64,000 nt of DNA, taken from contig NZ_JBIEKE010000001.1 in the NCBI RefSeq assembly GCF_043497005.1, forward strand, positions 1,426,001 to 1,490,000, read 5' to 3'. The translations under genes were made by a program, and so were the position numbers. The notes below the pieces were generated by a model that did no database searches, had not been told where the DNA came from, and saw only the letters and a program-made list of their open reading frames with translations. Positions 56,717-64,000 of this stretch are shown piece after piece. Positions within the stretch are counted from its first letter, which is position 1. Each line of letters opens with the position of its first letter. The DNA is from Halobacillus_A sp043497005 (GTDB lineage: Bacteria; Bacillota; Bacilli; Bacillales; Halobacillaceae).

Positions 56717-56752
56717 AAAATCCGGTTCGCTTTGAAACGACCCGGATTTTTC
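56716..56752. terminator. Bidirectional terminator, yuiC/yuiD
   Basis: AAAAATCCGG (56716-56725) pairs with CCGGATTTTT (56742-56751). Confidence 0.8.
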
Positions 56753-57228
56753 TAATTAAGAAGGGTATGAAGAAGAGTAGTAAGTAATATACCTGTAAGA
56801 CCTCCAAAAAGGACTTCAATCGGCTTGTGACCTAACAACTCTTTTAACTCTTCGCGCTTTTGGAATTGCTCTTTTGTTGACCATTCTCTTGCCTCATTAA
56901 CAAATCGGTGAAAATCATTGAGTAAAATATTTAACATAATGGCTTGTTCGCCCGTTTGACGTCTTACCCCTGTTGAATCAAACATTACAATTATAGTAAA
57001 TACTGCTGCAATAGCAAATATAGAAGAATTAAATCCGTGTTCTATACCAACTGCTGTAGATAATGCAGTAACAGCAGCAGAGTGACTGCTAGGCATTCCA
57101 CCGGTGCTGAAAGCTAAACCGGCATCAAGCTTTCGGGATACGATAAACTGAATGGGGATTTTGACTAATTGAGCGAATAAAATGGCTGTAATAGATGCCC
57201 ATAAAGGAAAATTTTGGAGTAAATCCAT
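56752..57228 (-). CDS. yuiD: Divergent PAP2-family membrane protein YuiD
   Basis: This 158-residue protein has about four to five membrane segments and the DUF212 pattern: FIVSRKLDAGLAFSTGGMPSSHSAAVTALST (HSAA acid-phosphatase-like core), DSTGVRRQTGEQA, and GHKPIEVLFGGLTGILL at the C-terminus. It is a distant phosphatidic-acid phosphatase relative whose reaction is not known. The start at 57228 aligns with B. subtilis YuiD from memory; the ATG at 57243 lies directly against AGAGAGG. Confidence 0.88.
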   Translation of the reverse strand: MDLLQNFPLWASITAILFAQLVKIPIQFIVSRKLDAGLAFSTGGMPSSHSAAVTALSTAVGIEHGFNSSIFAIAAVFTIIVMFDSTGVRRQTGEQAIMLNILLNDFHRFVNEAREWSTKEQFQKREELKELLGHKPIEVLFGGLTGILLTTLLHTLLN

Positions 57229-57372
57229 CTCTGTTTTTGACATCCTCTCTCATTATGAACTAAATAAAAATTGGTAGTATTATGATTGTAGCACACAACT
57301 AAATTAATTGTCCTCCACGTATATAGGAAGAAATAAAATATTTTAGTATACTGAATGCAGGAGGGGATAGAA

Positions 57373-58854
57373 ATGTTTACGATCCATACATCTTTTATGC
57401 AAGAAAAAGAAACATTAGTGGTAGGTGTTTTTAATAATGAGAAACAGTCTGAAAACTATGTAAAATTAAATGAGCATTTGGAGGGGACGTTAGATTACTA
57501 CATAGAGAATGGTGAGCTTACAGGAGAATATAAAAGAGTAGAAAAGATCTTACCATTAAAGGGGAGTGGAGTGAAAAGGATCTATTTTGTAGGATTAGGC
57601 AAGTCATCTGCTTTAAACAAGGATAGGTATCGAAAAGCTTTTGGAACATTATTTAAACGAATGCAGCAGGATAGAATTAGTGAGGTATCTATACTATTAG
57701 ATAGTGTGAGTCTTCCTTCTTTAAGAGAGGAAGAGTGTGCCTCTCTTATTGCAGAAAGCATGGGGATGGCTACTTATCAATTAGCTCACTTTAAAACAAC
57801 TAAACAAAAAGAGTTACCTTTTTTTAACCGTTTGTCCTTGATTACAGATACTGCCCCTGATTCATTGCTTTACGCTCTTGCTACTGGCTATGCATTAAGT
57901 AAAGGAGTAAATACAGCCAGGCATCTTATTCATTCCCCTGCTAATTTGTTAACTTCTACAGCAATGGGAGAATTTGCCCGGGAATTAGCATTAATGCATG
58001 ATTTCTCAGTCGAAATTCTTGAAAGAGAAGATATTGAACGATTAGGTATGGGAGCTCTTCTAGCTGTAAATCAGGGGTCCTCAGAACCCCCTGCCTTGAT
58101 TGTTATTAAGTATCAAGGATTAGAAGAGTGGAAAGACGTGACGGCTTTTATAGGAAAAGGGATTACTTATGATACAGGTGGCTACTCCATTAAATCAAAG
58201 GCGGGTATGCCTGGAATGAAAGGTGACATGGGTGGAGCTGCTGCTGTTTTAGGGGCCATGGAAACCATTGGACGAGTTAAGCCGGAATGTAATATTCTCG
58301 CTGTTATTCCTTCTACTGACAATATGATCTCAGGGGAGGCGTTTAAACCTGACGATGTAATCACTTCTATGAGCGGTAGAACAATCGAAGTATTAAATAC
58401 GGATGCTGAAGGACGTCTTGCGTTAGCTGATGGGATTACGTATGCCAAGAAGCAGAAAGTCGATCGTATTATTGATGTAGCTACACTAACAGGAGGTGTG
58501 GTCACTGCATTAGGTTCTTGGATGACAGGAGCGATGACCAACGATCAAATGTTATATGAAAAGGTCCAGAAAATGGCACAACTAATGGGCGAACCTGTTT
58601 GGCAGCTTCCTTATAATGAAGATTATAGGTCTCAGGTAAAGAAAAGCGATGTAGCCGACCTTAACAATTCACCTACAAGGAAAGCACATCCTATTATGGC
58701 AGGGGCATTCATTGGAGAATTTGCGGAGGATACACCATGGGTTCATTTAGATATTGCGGGTACTTCAATCGCTGAATCTGCTTACGAACTGGGGCCTAAA
58801 GGTCCAACTGGTGTTATGGTAAGAACTCTAGCCGGCTTTGCTATGGACTCATAA
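57373..58854 (+). CDS. pepA: Leucyl aminopeptidase (PepA/YuiE, M17)
   Basis: This 493-residue cytosolic di-zinc aminopeptidase of family M17 has GKGITYDTGGYSIKSKAGMPGMKGDMGGAAAVLGAM with metal-binding Lys/Asp, and the signature NTDAEGRLALADGI (about 342-355). It recycles N-terminal residues from peptides and handles glutathione or Cys-Gly dipeptides. AGGAGGGGATAGAA precedes the ATG at 57373. It is the yuiE equivalent next to yuiD. Confidence 0.97.
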   Translation: MFTIHTSFMQEKETLVVGVFNNEKQSENYVKLNEHLEGTLDYYIENGELTGEYKRVEKILPLKGSGVKRIYFVGLGKSSALNKDRYRKAFGTLFKRMQQDRISEVSILLDSVSLPSLREEECASLIAESMGMATYQLAHFKTTKQKELPFFNRLSLITDTAPDSLLYALATGYALSKGVNTARHLIHSPANLLTSTAMGEFARELALMHDFSVEILEREDIERLGMGALLAVNQGSSEPPALIVIKYQGLEEWKDVTAFIGKGITYDTGGYSIKSKAGMPGMKGDMGGAAAVLGAMETIGRVKPECNILAVIPSTDNMISGEAFKPDDVITSMSGRTIEVLNTDAEGRLALADGITYAKKQKVDRIIDVATLTGGVVTALGSWMTGAMTNDQMLYEKVQKMAQLMGEPVWQLPYNEDYRSQVKKSDVADLNNSPTRKAHPIMAGAFIGEFAEDTPWVHLDIAGTSIAESAYELGPKGPTGVMVRTLAGFAMDS

Positions 58855-58856
58855 AA

Positions 58857-58912
58857 AATAGGGCTGTCCGGAAAAGTCTGCATTTAAAACTTTTGGGACA
58901 GCCCTATTATTT
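58857..58912. terminator. Bidirectional terminator, pepA/deoD
   Basis: AATAGGGCTGTCC (58857-58869) pairs with GGACAGCCCTATT (58896-58908), with AAAAGT/ACTTTT inside. Confidence 0.88.
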
Positions 58913-58915
58913 TTA

Positions 58916-59623
58916 TTACTGAATCGCTGCATCTAAAGCAACTTCAATCATTTCGTTAAAAGTCGTTTGGCGCTCTTCAGAAGAAGTTTCTTCACCTGTA
59001 AGGATGTGGTCGCTTACAGTTAGAACAGAGAGTGCTTCACGGCCATATTTGGCGGCCAAAGTGTAAAGTGCAGTGGTTTCCATCTCAACTGCCAGTACAT
59101 TATATTTAGCCAACAAATTGAAAAGGTCCATGGCATTATCTCTGTAAAAACTGTCGCTTGTAAAAACGTTACCAACACGAAGCTTTAATCCTTTATGTAC
59201 GCCAGCCTCATAAGCGTTTTTCAGTAAATTAAAGTCAGCTGTAGGCGCAAAATCAATTCCATCAAATACCATGCGGTTCATTTGGGAATCCGTAGTTGAT
59301 GTAGAGGCAAGAATAACGTCACGAACTTGAACGTCTTTTTGAAGTGCTCCACAAGTTCCAACACGAATCAATTTTTTTACTTCGTAACTTTCCATCAATT
59401 CGTTTATATAAATAGAAATAGAAGGAACGCCCATTCCTGTTCCTTGCACGGAAATGCGTTCACCTTTATAAGTACCAGTGTATCCATACATTCCGCGAAC
59501 TTCGTTATAGCAAGTTGCGTCTTCCAAGAAATTTTCAGCAATATATTTTGCTCGCAGCGGGTCTCCAGGTAATAAAATTTTATCAGCTATATCTCCAGGC
59601 TTTGCACCAATATGTACACTCAT
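58916..59623 (-). CDS. deoD: Purine-nucleoside phosphorylase DeoD
   Basis: This 235-residue hexameric (type II) phosphorylase has LLPGDPLRAKYIAENFL, the phosphate-binding RVGTCGALQ, and the nucleoside-binding VEMETTALYTLAAKYG with SDHI further on. It cleaves (deoxy)adenosine, inosine and guanosine. Standard length. GAAGGAGG precedes the ATG. Not in an operon; it converges on pepA. Confidence 0.97.
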   Translation of the reverse strand: MSVHIGAKPGDIADKILLPGDPLRAKYIAENFLEDATCYNEVRGMYGYTGTYKGERISVQGTGMGVPSISIYINELMESYEVKKLIRVGTCGALQKDVQVRDVILASTSTTDSQMNRMVFDGIDFAPTADFNLLKNAYEAGVHKGLKLRVGNVFTSDSFYRDNAMDLFNLLAKYNVLAVEMETTALYTLAAKYGREALSVLTVSDHILTGEETSSEERQTTFNEMIEVALDAAIQ

Positions 59624-59802
59624 TGGTCAGACCTCCTTCAAGTTCTTTAACACCTTTAAAATTACCATAATCAATTAGATAAAACAAATATAGAAGTGGA
59701 ATGGCAAATAGTCTACTGATAGAATAAACTTAATTAAACGAAAGCGTTACCACCTTTATGATGAAACAACAGATTAAAAAATGACTGCTTCTATTGGAAA
59801 GT

Positions 59803-59821
59803 TACCTTTATGATTAAGGTA
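59803..59821. promoter_or_regulatory. Inverted repeat before khtT
   Basis: TACCTT-TATGATT-AAGGTA (59803-59821) lies 35 bases before the ATG. A related GTTACC..CTTTATGAT block occurs 55 bases upstream, so this may be an operator set or a weak hairpin. Confidence 0.35.
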
Positions 59822-59855
59822 CGTAAGCAGCAGATTGGTTTGAAAGGATGAAGAC

Positions 59856-60344
59856 ATGAATATCTCTATATCCCAACTTCCTGGAATTGGACAAAAAATT
59901 TCTTTAAAAACAGCAGAGGATAGTATGCTTGTGTTGATTGTACATCATACTGGAAAGCGAGAATTGTACTTCTTTGATGATTCAGAAAGTGAAGAAGCTG
60001 ATTTTGCAATGGATTTAACTTCAGATGAAACACGAGAACTAGGAGCTCAATTATTGGGGGCAACTTATCAGCCGGTGAATGCTGATCAATTAAAAATGTT
60101 TAAAAATCAAATAGTAATTGATTGGATTGAATTAAAGCCGAAGTCACCGCTTGTTTATAAAACAATTGAAGAGTCTGAAGTGCGTAACTTAACAGGAGTC
60201 ACTATTATTGGAATAATAAAAGGTGACGAGACCATTGCGATCCCGGAAGCTGATACTAAATTACAACCTGGGGACGTTATTATGTCTATAGGGAAGCAAG
60301 ATCAGATTGATAGCATGATAGCCTTATGCAATGGAGGGGAATGA
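59856..60344 (+). CDS. khtT: K+/H+ antiporter gating subunit KhtT
   Basis: This 162-residue cytosolic protein has a regulatory RCK_C (TrkA_C) domain at about residues 75-160 (VIDWIELKPKSPLVYKTIEESEVRNLTGVTIIGIIKGDETIAIPEADTKLQPGDVIMSIG), preceded by an N-terminal domain. It gates the antiporter encoded next and, in the B. subtilis homologue, responds to ligands such as c-di-AMP and pH. GAAAGGATG precedes the start. Only six bases separate it from khtU. No KhtS-like gene is seen upstream. Confidence 0.9.
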   Translation: MNISISQLPGIGQKISLKTAEDSMLVLIVHHTGKRELYFFDDSESEEADFAMDLTSDETRELGAQLLGATYQPVNADQLKMFKNQIVIDWIELKPKSPLVYKTIEESEVRNLTGVTIIGIIKGDETIAIPEADTKLQPGDVIMSIGKQDQIDSMIALCNGGE

Positions 60345-60350
60345 TCGAAC

Positions 60351-61529
60351 TTGCATTCAGAATTTCCGGAGTTACTAGGGGCAGGGCTCATTTTGCTATT
60401 TATTTTTTATCTAGGGTTTTTGAGCCTGAAAATTAAAATACCGAACGTTATTCTTTATATTTTGTTAGGCATAATACTAGCAGATGCTTTGGCTGATAAT
60501 GAAATATTACACTTTGCCAGCGAAGTGGGCATTGTACTGTTATTTTTTTTGCTAGGTTTGGAATTTAACATAAAACGGCTAGGAGGAATTGCGAAAAAAG
60601 TTTGGCCTTCAGGTTTATTGGACGTTTTTTTAAGCTTAGGTGTCACGACGGTAATCGCTTTGTTATTTAAATTGGATTTGTTTTCCAGTTTTCTTGTTGG
60701 GGGGATTGCTTATGCTACGAGTTCTTCAATAACAGCTAAGCTCTTAGATGATCGAGGACGAATGGCAAATTCGGAAACTGAATTTATCCTTGCTATTTTA
60801 ATATTTGAAGACCTCGTCGCTCCTATTGTTGTAGCTATCCTGTTTGGCATAAGTTCTGGGGAAAGTTTCACTAGCCTTACTTTTTTAGCTTTAGTTGGAA
60901 AGATTTTCGCTCTTACTTTACTAGCCATTATTATAGGGAAAACGGTATTTAAGAAATTTGAACGATTTCTTGATCGAATTTCTGATGAAGACTTCAAAAT
61001 TTCACTTCTTATAGGGATTGCATTAGCTTATGGTGGTCTTGCTCTTTTCCTTGGACTTTCAGAAGTGTTAGGTGCTTTTTTAGCAGGGATGATGCTTGCA
61101 GAAATAGGGAAAATTGAAAAGGTTGAACAAACGGTATTTCCTGTCAGAGACTTAATGCTCCCTACTTTTTTTGTTTATTTTGGGACAACTATAGAGCTTG
61201 GCGATGGTGTTCCTATGGCTATGCTTTTAGTTTCAGTTATTGTTTGGTCAATAACAGCTAAGTTAATTTTAGGAGTAGTCGGCGGTCCGATTTACGGTTT
61301 ATCTAAGCGTTCTTCATTGCGCGCAGGTCTATCTTTATGTGCTAGAGGAGAATTCTCAGTAGTTATAGCAAGTGTAGCGACCGGAACCTTGAAAGCCTTT
61401 AGTGGTCTTTATATTCTAATTGCTGCTTTTATTGGAATGGTATTATTTGAGAAAGCTCCTAAAATAACAACGAAAATTTATGGGAAGCCTGTGAAGAAAA
61501 AGAAAACTCTTCGGGTTCCTGGGGATTAA
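60351..61529 (+). CDS. khtU: K+/H+ antiporter KhtU (CPA2 family)
   Basis: This 392-residue CPA2-type monovalent cation:proton antiporter has about 12 membrane segments. FLLGLEFNIKRL (about 62-73), LDDRGRMANSETEFILAILIFEDLVAPIVVAIL, EVLGAFLAGMMLAE and LSLCARGEFSVVIASVATG are family motifs. It exports K+, supporting pH and osmotic control in salty habitats. TTG start with AATGGAGGGGAATGA overlapping the khtT end. The C-terminus has no RCK domain; regulation is through KhtT. Confidence 0.92.
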   Translation: MHSEFPELLGAGLILLFIFYLGFLSLKIKIPNVILYILLGIILADALADNEILHFASEVGIVLLFFLLGLEFNIKRLGGIAKKVWPSGLLDVFLSLGVTTVIALLFKLDLFSSFLVGGIAYATSSSITAKLLDDRGRMANSETEFILAILIFEDLVAPIVVAILFGISSGESFTSLTFLALVGKIFALTLLAIIIGKTVFKKFERFLDRISDEDFKISLLIGIALAYGGLALFLGLSEVLGAFLAGMMLAEIGKIEKVEQTVFPVRDLMLPTFFVYFGTTIELGDGVPMAMLLVSVIVWSITAKLILGVVGGPIYGLSKRSSLRAGLSLCARGEFSVVIASVATGTLKAFSGLYILIAAFIGMVLFEKAPKITTKIYGKPVKKKKTLRVPGD

Positions 61530-61646
61530 AAAGAATATTGCTTATTTAAAAGATAGAAAGGGGTGGGGAAACTTCACCGGCATGTCACTTAGAATGCGAC
61601 TATTGTTTCCGGCCCTTTCCATATACGAAAACCTGTATAACAACCT
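61530..61646. other. Intergenic region khtU/kapB
   Basis: GAAAGGG..GGGAAAC (from 61557) is partly complementary to GTTTCCGGCCCTTTC (to 61619), giving an imperfect hairpin that may serve as the khtU end. No canonical T-run. Confidence 0.35.
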
Positions 61647-62030
61647 TTATTTAAAATATTGTTTCTCTAAACCTTCTAACTGATCTAATGCCAGCTTATT
61701 AAATTCAGTTTCACGACGATTTAATTTTTCTTTTAATTGGTTTACTGATTTCTTTAAGGACTCATTATACTCTGGAATAAATGAGTCCCCAAGGGGTTCT
61801 ACTGCTTTTTTATGAATGTTCGCTTTTTCTAAATAACTTAATGCTTTTCTTTGATGAAAAAAGACTTCATCGGTCTGCCCTGGATTGTGCAGGTCTCCTT
61901 GCATAGGATGCTTATCAACTGCTAGGATTCTGACTAAATAAGCATGAGGACGCTCTTCTATATATTCCCCTATATAGATTCCGGTTTTATAATGTGCTTT
62001 TACTTTATCACCAGGTTGTAAATGAATCAT
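61647..62030 (-). CDS. kapB: Kinase-associated protein KapB
   Basis: This 127-residue protein has an SH3-like N-terminal domain (LQPGDKVKAHYKTGIYIGEYIEE, VRILAVDKHPMQGDLHNPGQ) and a helical C-terminus. This is the KapB family, required for KinB-dependent phosphorelay signalling at sporulation onset in B. subtilis. No KinB gene is in this window on the same strand near it. AAAAGGAGGAAATAG is the ribosome site. Confidence 0.88.
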   Translation of the reverse strand: MIHLQPGDKVKAHYKTGIYIGEYIEERPHAYLVRILAVDKHPMQGDLHNPGQTDEVFFHQRKALSYLEKANIHKKAVEPLGDSFIPEYNESLKKSVNQLKEKLNRRETEFNKLALDQLEGLEKQYFK

Positions 62031-62147
62031 AAGCTATTTCCTCCTTTTAGCTATTGTAACAGAGAGCGGTAGTTGTGATAAAATAGTGAAATCCGCTCTC
62101 AATTATAGTAAATCTGTTATAATAATGAACGAAAGGTAGTGGTTGTT

Positions 62148-62336
62148 ATGATGGAATTTTTATATTTTCCAACCGATAAATCAGAGTACATACCAGCTGT
62201 CCTTATGTTAGCAGTTTTTATTCTTTTGGCAGGCATAACGATGTACTTTATTATAAAAGCTTCTCGCAAAGAAGAGAAGAGGACGGAAAATTTAGCTGCT
62301 TCTAAAACAAAACATTCTACAAACCATCATCGTTAA
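62148..62336 (+). CDS. Small single-pass membrane protein (unknown function)
   Basis: This 62-residue protein has one strongly hydrophobic helix (YIPAVLMLAVFILLAGITMYFIIK, about residues 14-37) and a basic tail (SRKEEKRTENLAASKTKHSTNHHR). The start at ATG 62148 is behind GAAAGGTAG; GTG at 62139 is too close. Topology is predicted N-out, C-in. I do not recognise it. A terminator follows. Confidence 0.65.
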   Translation: MMEFLYFPTDKSEYIPAVLMLAVFILLAGITMYFIIKASRKEEKRTENLAASKTKHSTNHHR

Positions 62337-62375
62337 ACAAGACTAGGATAAGATTTCTCCAAGTCTTGTTTTTTA
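62335..62375 (+). terminator. Terminator after small membrane protein gene
   Basis: AAACAAGACT (62335-62344) pairs with AGTCTTGTTT (62362-62371), then TTTT. Confidence 0.82.
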
Positions 62376-62440
62376 GTTATAAAGTTTATTATTTATGGAA
62401 AAACTAACCACTATATTGTCTGGTGAAAGGACGTTTGATC

Positions 62441-63004
62441 ATGAAAAAGTGGTTAGGGATGTTAAGCTTACTTTTATTAATTGCATGTAACGATAACAGC
62501 CGTTCTCCCCTTGAAACGCCAATTTATAATCAAGAGGGTGATCGAATTGGAAATGCTACTTTTAGAGAACAAGCAGAAGGAGTCGAAGTGAAAGTAACAG
62601 TGGAGGGTCTTGATCCTGGGCCACATGGTATTCATGTTCATGAACGGCCAGAGTGTAAAGGTCCAGATTTTAAAAGTGCAGGAAATCATTTTAACCCGAA
62701 AAACACGGATCATGGTTTAATGAATGAAAAAGGCGCTCATATAGGTGATCTCCCTAACATAGAAGCTGGGGGAGACGGAACAGTGGATGTTGAACTTATG
62801 TTGCCAGAGGCTACGCTTAAGGATGGTCAAACTTCTTTGTTAAGAGATGAAGGAACTTCATTAGTGATTCATAGTGAAGCGGATGATGGAATGAGTCAGC
62901 CTGCAGGTGATTCTGGTGATCGAATTGCATGTGCGGAAATTACTGTTGATGCAGATGACGATGAATCAAGTGATCCTACTGAATTAAATGAAAACCAGGA
63001 ATAA
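62441..63004 (+). CDS. sodC: Cu/Zn superoxide dismutase-like lipoprotein (SodC/YojM family)
   Basis: This 187-residue lipoprotein has signal residues 1-15 with lipobox LLIAC (Cys16). The SodC fold has Cu ligands visible as His65, His67, His83 and His144, Zn-side ligands His83, His91, His100 and Asp103, a Cys72-Cys164 pair for the intramolecular disulfide, and Arg161 in GDRIAC. All ligand positions look occupied, unlike the B. subtilis homologue reported to lack one copper ligand. The acidic C-terminal tail (DADDDESSDPTELNENQE) is halophile-like. The ATG at 62441 is spaced from GAAAGGACG. It is encoded next to kapB and patB. Confidence 0.9.
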   Translation: MKKWLGMLSLLLLIACNDNSRSPLETPIYNQEGDRIGNATFREQAEGVEVKVTVEGLDPGPHGIHVHERPECKGPDFKSAGNHFNPKNTDHGLMNEKGAHIGDLPNIEAGGDGTVDVELMLPEATLKDGQTSLLRDEGTSLVIHSEADDGMSQPAGDSGDRIACAEITVDADDDESSDPTELNENQE

Positions 63005-63043
63005 AAAATAACATCCTAGTTCAAAACTAGGATGTTATTTTTT
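63003..63043. terminator. Bidirectional terminator, sodC/patB
   Basis: Positions 63003-63020 and 63026-63043 form a perfect 18-bp stem around TCAAA, flanked by A/T runs. Confidence 0.92.
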
Positions 63044-64000
63044 GATCAACAGCAGTTATTATCCTGTGAACTCCTTCTTCGACAATTTTACGAGGAGCAG
63101 CTAAATTCATTCTCATGAAGCCTTCACCTTCTTCACCAAAGGACACACCATCATTTAAGCCCACTTTTGCTTGCTTCTGCATAAATGATTTTAGTTCCGC
63201 TTGGGACATGTTCATTAAACGGCAATCCATCCAAAGCAAATAGGTGCCTTCTAATGGAACGATTTGAATGTGATCGGAAATACTTTGAAATTGTTCAATA
63301 GCAAAATCTCGATTGGTTTGTATCGTTTCAAGCAGTTCTTCAAGCCATTCTTCGCCATTTAAATATGCACTTTCCATAGCGGTGAGACCTAAAGTATTCA
63401 GCATAAACATACCTTGGTGATCAAATTGCTTTTTAACAGTTTTTCTTTTATCTTCACACGGTGTAACTATATAAGAAGCTTGTAAGCCAGCTAAGTTAAA
63501 TGTTTTCGTAGGAGAAAAACAGGTAAGAGTTTGGTTGCTTAACTCATTATTAATAGATGCCATTGGTATATGTCTATGGTTGTCCAATATAAGGTCTGCG
63601 TGAATTTCATCAGAGACAATTAATACATTATGTTTTAAACAGATTTCTCCCATTTTAGATAACTCATCTTTCGTCCATACTCGCCCAATTGGATTATGAG
63701 GATTACATAAGATAAACATCTTCACATCACCTTTAACAATTTGATGTTCAAAATCCTCAAAGTCAATTGAGTACGCACCCTCATTATAAAGGAGAGAATT
63801 AGTTATGACTTTACGCTCGTGATCTTTTATTACACTAAAGAAGGGAGGATAAACAGGTGTTTGGATAAGAACTCCATCGTGTTTGTCAGTTAATGATTGA
63901 ACGATCATGTGAAGACTTGGTATGACACCAGGACTATAAGTAACCCAATCCTTTTGTATCTTCCATTGATGTCTCTTCTCAATCCAACTTGTAATAGAGT
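63027..64000 (-). CDS. patB: MalY/PatB-type aminotransferase/cystathionine beta-lyase (5' end missing)
   Basis: The frame runs open to the right edge, so only the C-terminal 320 or so residues are present; the start lies outside the window. The PLP aminotransferase fold has TPVYPPFFSVI near the left edge of the seen part, NPHNPIGRVWT, SDEIHADLIL and the PLP-binding Lys in SPTKTFNLAGLQASY. This is the MalY/PatB branch that cleaves cystathionine and other C-S bonds. The residues upstream of the first Met (VTYSPGVIPSL) are in frame and support the extension. In B. subtilis patB is near kinB-kapB. Confidence 0.9.
   Translation of the reverse strand, partial: SITSWIEKRHQWKIQKDWVTYSPGVIPSLHMIVQSLTDKHDGVLIQTPVYPPFFSVIKDHERKVITNSLLYNEGAYSIDFEDFEHQIVKGDVKMFILCNPHNPIGRVWTKDELSKMGEICLKHNVLIVSDEIHADLILDNHRHIPMASINNELSNQTLTCFSPTKTFNLAGLQASYIVTPCEDKRKTVKKQFDHQGMFMLNTLGLTAMESAYLNGEEWLEELLETIQTNRDFAIEQFQSISDHIQIVPLEGTYLLWMDCRLMNMSQAELKSFMQKQAKVGLNDGVSFGEEGEGFMRMNLAAPRKIVEEGVHRIITAVDQKITS

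Noticed and set aside
1..64000. CRISPR arrays, prophage genes, tRNA or rRNA genes
   Set aside because: No regularly spaced repeats, phage structural genes, or tRNA-like cloverleaf sequences were found on reading both strands.

Overview
The window looks like a chromosomal segment of an endospore-forming, moderately halophilic member of the Bacillaceae, of the Halobacillus/Virgibacillus/Thalassobacillus kind. The DNA is AT-rich, with strong AGGAGG-type ribosome sites and frequent GTG/TTG starts. Spore genes are present (coat proteins, yunB, lytH, yutC, kapB), and many proteins are very acidic, as in halophiles. From about 17.6 kb onward the gene order follows the yusN-fadM/N/A/E-yusI-gcvH-yusFED-metNPQ-yurZ-sufCDSUB-yunEDB-lytH-yut-yum-yui stretch of the Bacillus subtilis chromosome. 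That synteny is recalled from knowledge, not computed, and it supports many of the assignments. No prophage, CRISPR array, rRNA or tRNA was seen.

1-14.6 kb is the more accessory part. It holds a PbuE-like exporter, then a LacI-controlled sugar locus (regulator, debranching-type glycosidase, binding protein, two permeases) with three near-identical operators, then YvbH. Next comes a guanidine exporter pair ykkC/ykkD on the minus strand behind a clear guanidine-I riboswitch. An orphan glycine-betaine-type binding lipoprotein and a VLRF1-type release-factor-like protein follow. The most unusual locus is a four-gene operon (11990-14077): an ABM monooxygenase, a helical protein, a CarH/LitR-like cobalamin module without a DNA-binding domain, and a PAS-like/STAS protein. 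This could be a B12-dependent light or stress sensor. It is followed by the decayed tail of an IS1182-like transposase.

14.6-31 kb carries copper homeostasis (csoR-copA-copZ), two CotF-like coat proteins, fatty-acid degradation (fadM; fadNAE behind a FadR box and a cre site), gcvH and small redox proteins. It ends with the methionine importer metNPQ, which has two successive SAM-I riboswitches, each with its own promoter and terminator.

31-44 kb carries the suf Fe-S assembly operon, a TSUP permease, a YunD phosphoesterase, sporulation gene yunB, and an NhaC-family transporter under a lysine riboswitch (probable lysine uptake). It also holds an NSS-family amino-acid transporter with its 34-residue MetS-like small subunit.

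44-64 kb carries spore gene lytH, the yut genes, an unrecognised 519-residue membrane protein, a D-2-hydroxyacid dehydrogenase, NifU-type yutI, yuzD, yuzB and A-type carrier yutM. It continues with yumC/yumB redox enzymes, yuiB-C-D, leucyl aminopeptidase, deoD, the K+/H+ antiporter khtTU, kapB, a Cu/Zn superoxide dismutase lipoprotein and a truncated patB at the right edge. Start codons were chosen from ribosome-site spacing. All family calls are from reading the sequence, without database searches.
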